Shown: positions 61,605-64,000 of the stretch, piece after piece | How the letters are laid out: every line of letters begins with the position of its first letter | Position numbering within the stretch: position 1 is the stretch's first letter | Source of the DNA: Thauera sp. 2A1 | GTDB taxonomy: Bacteria > Pseudomonadota > Gammaproteobacteria > Burkholderiales > Rhodocyclaceae | Direction: 5' to 3' | DNA: 64,000 nucleotides | Assembly (NCBI RefSeq): GCF_009469595.2 | Contig: NZ_SSXV01000022.1 | Location: forward strand, 1-64,000 | Made by a program: the position numbers and the translations under genes | Notes under the pieces: model-generated | What the model was told of the DNA's origin: nothing | Databases searched by the model: none | Seen by the model: the letters and a program-made list of their open reading frames with translations, nothing else

Positions 61605-62411
61605 ATGTTCGCCAAGCTCCAGCAATGGCTGGGCCTCAAGCGCCCGCCTCCGTCCATTCCCGACGCCTTGTGGCGCCGCGTCGAAGCCGGCCTGCCCTTC
61701 CTCGATTTTCTCGGCGTGGACGAGCGTCTGCGCCTGCGTGAGCTGGCGCGCGGCTTCCTGGCGGAAAAGGAATTCCACGGCGCGCAGGGCCTGCGGCTCA
61801 CCGACGAAATGCTGCTCGGCATCGCGCTGCAGGCCTGCCTGCCAATCCTGAACAAGGGACTGGATGCCTACCGGAGCTGGGTGGGCGTGATCGTGTATCC
61901 GGGAGATTTCGTCATTCCACGCCACGAGATGGACGAGGATGGCGTCGTGCACGAGTACGACGACGAGGTGCTGGGCGAGGCCTGGGAAGGCGGACCGGTG
62001 GTGCTGTCGTGGTTTCCCGGGCACCTTGCCCCTGACGGCGTCAATGTGGTGATCCATGAGTTCGCGCACAAGCTCGACATGGAGAACGGCGGCGCCGACG
62101 GCTTTCCACGCCTGCTGGCAGGGATGTCGCGCGAGGCCTGGGCCGCGGCCTTTTCGTCCGCCTACGCGGCGTTTTGCGCGGACGTCGATGCTGGGCGCGA
62201 CACCACGCTCGATCCTTATGCGGCGGAGAGTCCGGGCGAATTCTTCGCTGTCGCCTCCGAGGCCTTCTTCGAGACGCCAGCCAGCCTGTCGGAGAGCCAT
62301 CCGGACGTGTATGCGCAGCTTGCAGCCTTCTACGGCAGTGACCCGGCAGCCGGCGCGCGCCGCCTCGGTGACCTGGCCGGCGCTCGCGGCACCGCACCGC
62401 CAGGGGCTTAG
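61605..62411 (+). CDS. mtfA: Zinc-dependent peptidase MtfA
   Basis: 268 residues. The zinc site is H151-E152-F-A-H155 in VIHEFAHKLDMENG, and a downstream Glu in FFAVASEAFFETP completes it. The N-terminal region (FLDFLGVDERLRLRELARGFLAEKEFHGAQGLRLTDEML) is typical. In enterics it binds the repressor Mlc; here partners are unknown. Monocistronic and divergent from relA. Confidence 0.92.
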   Translation: MFAKLQQWLGLKRPPPSIPDALWRRVEAGLPFLDFLGVDERLRLRELARGFLAEKEFHGAQGLRLTDEMLLGIALQACLPILNKGLDAYRSWVGVIVYPGDFVIPRHEMDEDGVVHEYDDEVLGEAWEGGPVVLSWFPGHLAPDGVNVVIHEFAHKLDMENGGADGFPRLLAGMSREAWAAAFSSAYAAFCADVDAGRDTTLDPYAAESPGEFFAVASEAFFETPASLSESHPDVYAQLAAFYGSDPAAGARRLGDLAGARGTAPPGA

Positions 62412-62565
62412 CGTCCCACGCCCCTCGTACGCGCAACGGCGTTTCACATGGCGGTAACGAAGCTCGTTGGCAGCGCGGGCTGCAGTGGCTACTCTTCAGT
62501 TGGCACTGCCCACGGCGGGAGGCTGCGGATGGTGTCTTTCCTCAATGTGGAACGGAGGGTGTCTC

Positions 62566-63006
62566 ATGGCCATTACCTGGATTCTGGTTGCCAACGCGAG
62601 CCTGGCGAAGCTGTATGCGAACCTCGGCCCCAACAAGGGCCTGCAGCTCGTCAAGGAGCTGATTCACCCGGAAAGCCGGCAAAAGAATTCCGAACTCGTC
62701 AGTGACCGCCCTGGCAGCATGGGGTCGAACGGAACAGGCGGCGGCACGATGCGGCCGCAAACGGAACCGAAGCAGCACGAAGCGAAGGTGTTTGCCCAGA
62801 AGATTGCCCAGGAGCTATACCAGGGGCGTGCCGCCAATGCGTTCAAGCGCGCCATCGTCGTCGCGCCGCCCTCCTTCATGGGCGTCCTCAATGGCGTGAT
62901 CGACGGGCCCACGGCGCAAATGATCAGCGATCGCTTCGAGAAGGACTACACCAAGTCGACCGAAGCGGAGTTGAGCGAGCGACTCGCAAGCGCGATCTTT
63001 CTTTGA
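62566..63006 (+). CDS. Host attachment protein family
   Basis: 146 residues. It starts MAITWILVANASLAKLYAN and contains HEAKVFAQKIAQELYQGRAANAFKRAIVVAPPSFMGVLNGVIDGPTAQMI, characteristic of PF10116 (Host_attach), originally linked to host attachment in plant-associated bacteria; the biochemistry is unknown. GGAGGG precedes the ATG at 62566. The longer in-frame ORF to 62467 is not supported by a ribosome-binding site. Confidence 0.83.
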   Translation: MAITWILVANASLAKLYANLGPNKGLQLVKELIHPESRQKNSELVSDRPGSMGSNGTGGGTMRPQTEPKQHEAKVFAQKIAQELYQGRAANAFKRAIVVAPPSFMGVLNGVIDGPTAQMISDRFEKDYTKSTEAELSERLASAIFL

Positions 63007-63065
63007 TTTCTCACACGTCTCCCTTCAGGAGACGACGGGGCGGGCGAAAGCCACCCCTGGGAGCC

Positions 63066-63089
63066 GCGGGGCGCTTGGCGCCCCGCTTT
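63066..63089 (+). terminator. Terminator after the host attachment-like gene
   Basis: GCGGGGCGC (63066-63074) and GCGCCCCGC (63078-63086) form a perfect 9-bp stem with loop TTG, followed by TTTC. Located between convergent genes (ends at 63006 and 63109). Confidence 0.75.
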
Positions 63090-63108
63090 CACGTCCTGCG
63101 ACCCACTT

Positions 63109-63699
63109 TCATGTTCCCCGGTCAGCCTGCGTGTCGTGGGACAGCGGCCAGCGCCCGAGACACTCGTAGCGCGCCCCTTCGGCGCCGAGGTGCGAACGCA
63201 TCAGGGCGAACTCTCCCACCGGCCACAAAACCGGCGGATTGATCTCGCGCGACGGCGGCTGATGGCCATTGCGCACCAGGGTGACATGGGCTGCAAACGG
63301 CCGCGCCTCGACTGCGAAACCTTCGGCACGCAAGGCCGCCGCCAGTTCCTCGGCCAGCGCCGCCAGCGGCGGCGGCGTGACTTCCGGCCCGCCCCAAACG
63401 ATGCGTCCGCGTTGCCAGGCGCCGGCGCGCGCAACAAGCAACTCGAAGGCCTCTCCGCGCAGCGTGGCGGCGAGCTCGCGCAGGGTTTCCACGCGCTCGG
63501 GCGACTGGTCGCCGAGAAAGGCCAGGGTGAGATGCAGGCTGTCGCGCCGCATCAGGCGGCCGCCCGTCTGTGCGTGGATGCGGCGTGCGCTGGTGTACAG
63601 CGCAGCGGCGACCCGTTCTTCCGGCCACAGCGCGAAGAACACGCGCTGTGGCTCGGTGCCGGAATCGCGCTCGGGTGCCGAGCCCTGCGGCTGCGTCAT
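63109..63699 (-). CDS. thpR: RNA 2',3'-cyclic phosphodiesterase ThpR
   Basis: 2H phosphoesterase of 196 residues with both HxTL/HVTL motifs: SLHLTLAFLG and AAHVTLVRNG. It starts with a 15-residue low-complexity leader before RVFFALWPEERVAAAL. It hydrolyses 2',3'-cyclic phosphates on RNA and was formerly called a 2'-5' RNA ligase. The start overlaps the stop of ispF by four bases (ATGA). Confidence 0.92.
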   Translation of the reverse strand: MTQPQGSAPERDSGTEPQRVFFALWPEERVAAALYTSARRIHAQTGGRLMRRDSLHLTLAFLGDQSPERVETLRELAATLRGEAFELLVARAGAWQRGRIVWGGPEVTPPPLAALAEELAAALRAEGFAVEARPFAAHVTLVRNGHQPPSREINPPVLWPVGEFALMRSHLGAEGARYECLGRWPLSHDTQADRGT

Positions 63700-64000
63700 G
63701 CGCGTGCCAGCAGAGCGACGACCTGCGCGGCGACGCCTTCACCACGGCCGGTGAAGCCGAGCTTCTCGGTGGTCTTGCCCTTGATGTTGACCGCGCCAGG
63801 GTCCATGCCGAGATCGGCGGCGATGTTGGCGACCATCGCCGGTGCGTGCGGCAGGATGCGCGGCGCCCTGCAGATCACGGTGGCGTCAACGTTCACCACC
63901 TGCCAGCCGGCACTGCGCACCCGCGCCCAGGCCTCGCGCAACAGCACGCGGCTGTCGGCGCCGGAATGCTTCTCGTCGGTGTCGGGGAACAGCCGTCCGA
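63696..64000 (-). CDS. ispF: 2-C-methyl-D-erythritol 2,4-cyclodiphosphate synthase (partial)
   Basis: C-terminal part of IspF; the N-terminus lies beyond the right edge. Visible are FPDTDEKHSGADSRVLLREAW (conserved D-x-x-x-x-x-GADS), NVDATVICRAPRILPHAPAM, and INIKGKTTEKLGFTGRGEGVAA-like end motifs, all typical. It forms MEcPP in the non-mevalonate isoprenoid pathway. About 100 of 160 residues are present. Confidence 0.9.
   Translation of the reverse strand, partial: GRLFPDTDEKHSGADSRVLLREAWARVRSAGWQVVNVDATVICRAPRILPHAPAMVANIAADLGMDPGAVNIKGKTTEKLGFTGRGEGVAAQVVALLARA

Noticed and set aside
61469..61605. Possible additional promoter or gene between relA and mtfA
   Set aside because: The 136-bp gap has GATAATT near the relA start but no matching -35, and no coding potential.

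Overview
The window is high-GC DNA with short intergenic gaps and overlapping gene ends. It looks like the chromosome of a betaproteobacterium, most probably Rhodocyclales (Thauera/Azoarcus-like). The support is the gene content and order: trHb-yciB-yciI-bolA-ppiC, ompR-envZ, ppk/ppx, an etfBA/acyl-CoA dehydrogenase/TetR group, an anthranilate-type ring-hydroxylating dioxygenase, and an rRNA leader of proteobacterial type. The genus is an inference; no rRNA gene lies inside the window.

Layout. 1-410: promoter and leader of an rRNA operon that runs off the left edge on the minus strand. 0.4-8.5 kb: an SDR, two EamA transporters, trmA, an anthranilate 1,2-dioxygenase oxygenase pair (antA-antB) with a divergent AraC regulator, and a Usp protein. 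8.5-17.3 kb: a ureide (purine) catabolic island. A LysR regulator is divergent from uraH-puuD-uraD-puuE-alc-allA, followed by a class II aldolase, a 4-OT-like tautomerase and an NCS2 permease. Together these take urate to glyoxylate plus urea. 17.5-21.5 kb: a Xre/RES toxin-antitoxin pair, and a PotD-like periplasmic binding protein translationally coupled to a membrane diguanylate cyclase. 21.7-27 kb: an accessory stretch with leuE, an ankyrin protein, a third EamA transporter, an Asp/Glu-racemase-fold protein that lacks both catalytic cysteines, and decayed fragments of HbpS/GlcG, allantoinase, a GntR regulator and allantoicase. 27-30.3 kb: an AmiS/UreI-type channel, a second NCS2 permease and a Tsx-like outer-membrane channel.

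30.3-43.3 kb is mostly housekeeping: a NYN/OST-HTH protein, radA, a LysR regulator, lplT, udg-rimI-tsaB, ompR-envZ, a truncated hemoglobin, yciB, yciI, bolA and ppiC. 43.3-51.9 kb is an acyl-CoA catabolic region: acyl-CoA dehydrogenase, a CbiM-like permease, etfBA with a divergent TetR gene, enoyl-CoA hydratase-tatD, and acyl-CoA ligase. 51.9-56.9 kb is a Mla-like phospholipid ABC system in one operon with ppx. ppk, relA, mtfA, a host-attachment-like protein, thpR and a partial ispF complete the window.

The most interesting items are the binding protein/diguanylate cyclase pair (NspS-MbaA-like architecture), three phased ATAC-N6-GTAT sites in front of the TetR gene, the decayed second allantoin locus beside a cysteine-less racemase homologue, and the hairpins that fill the intergenic gaps of the purine operon. 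I did not find a clearly unprecedented system.
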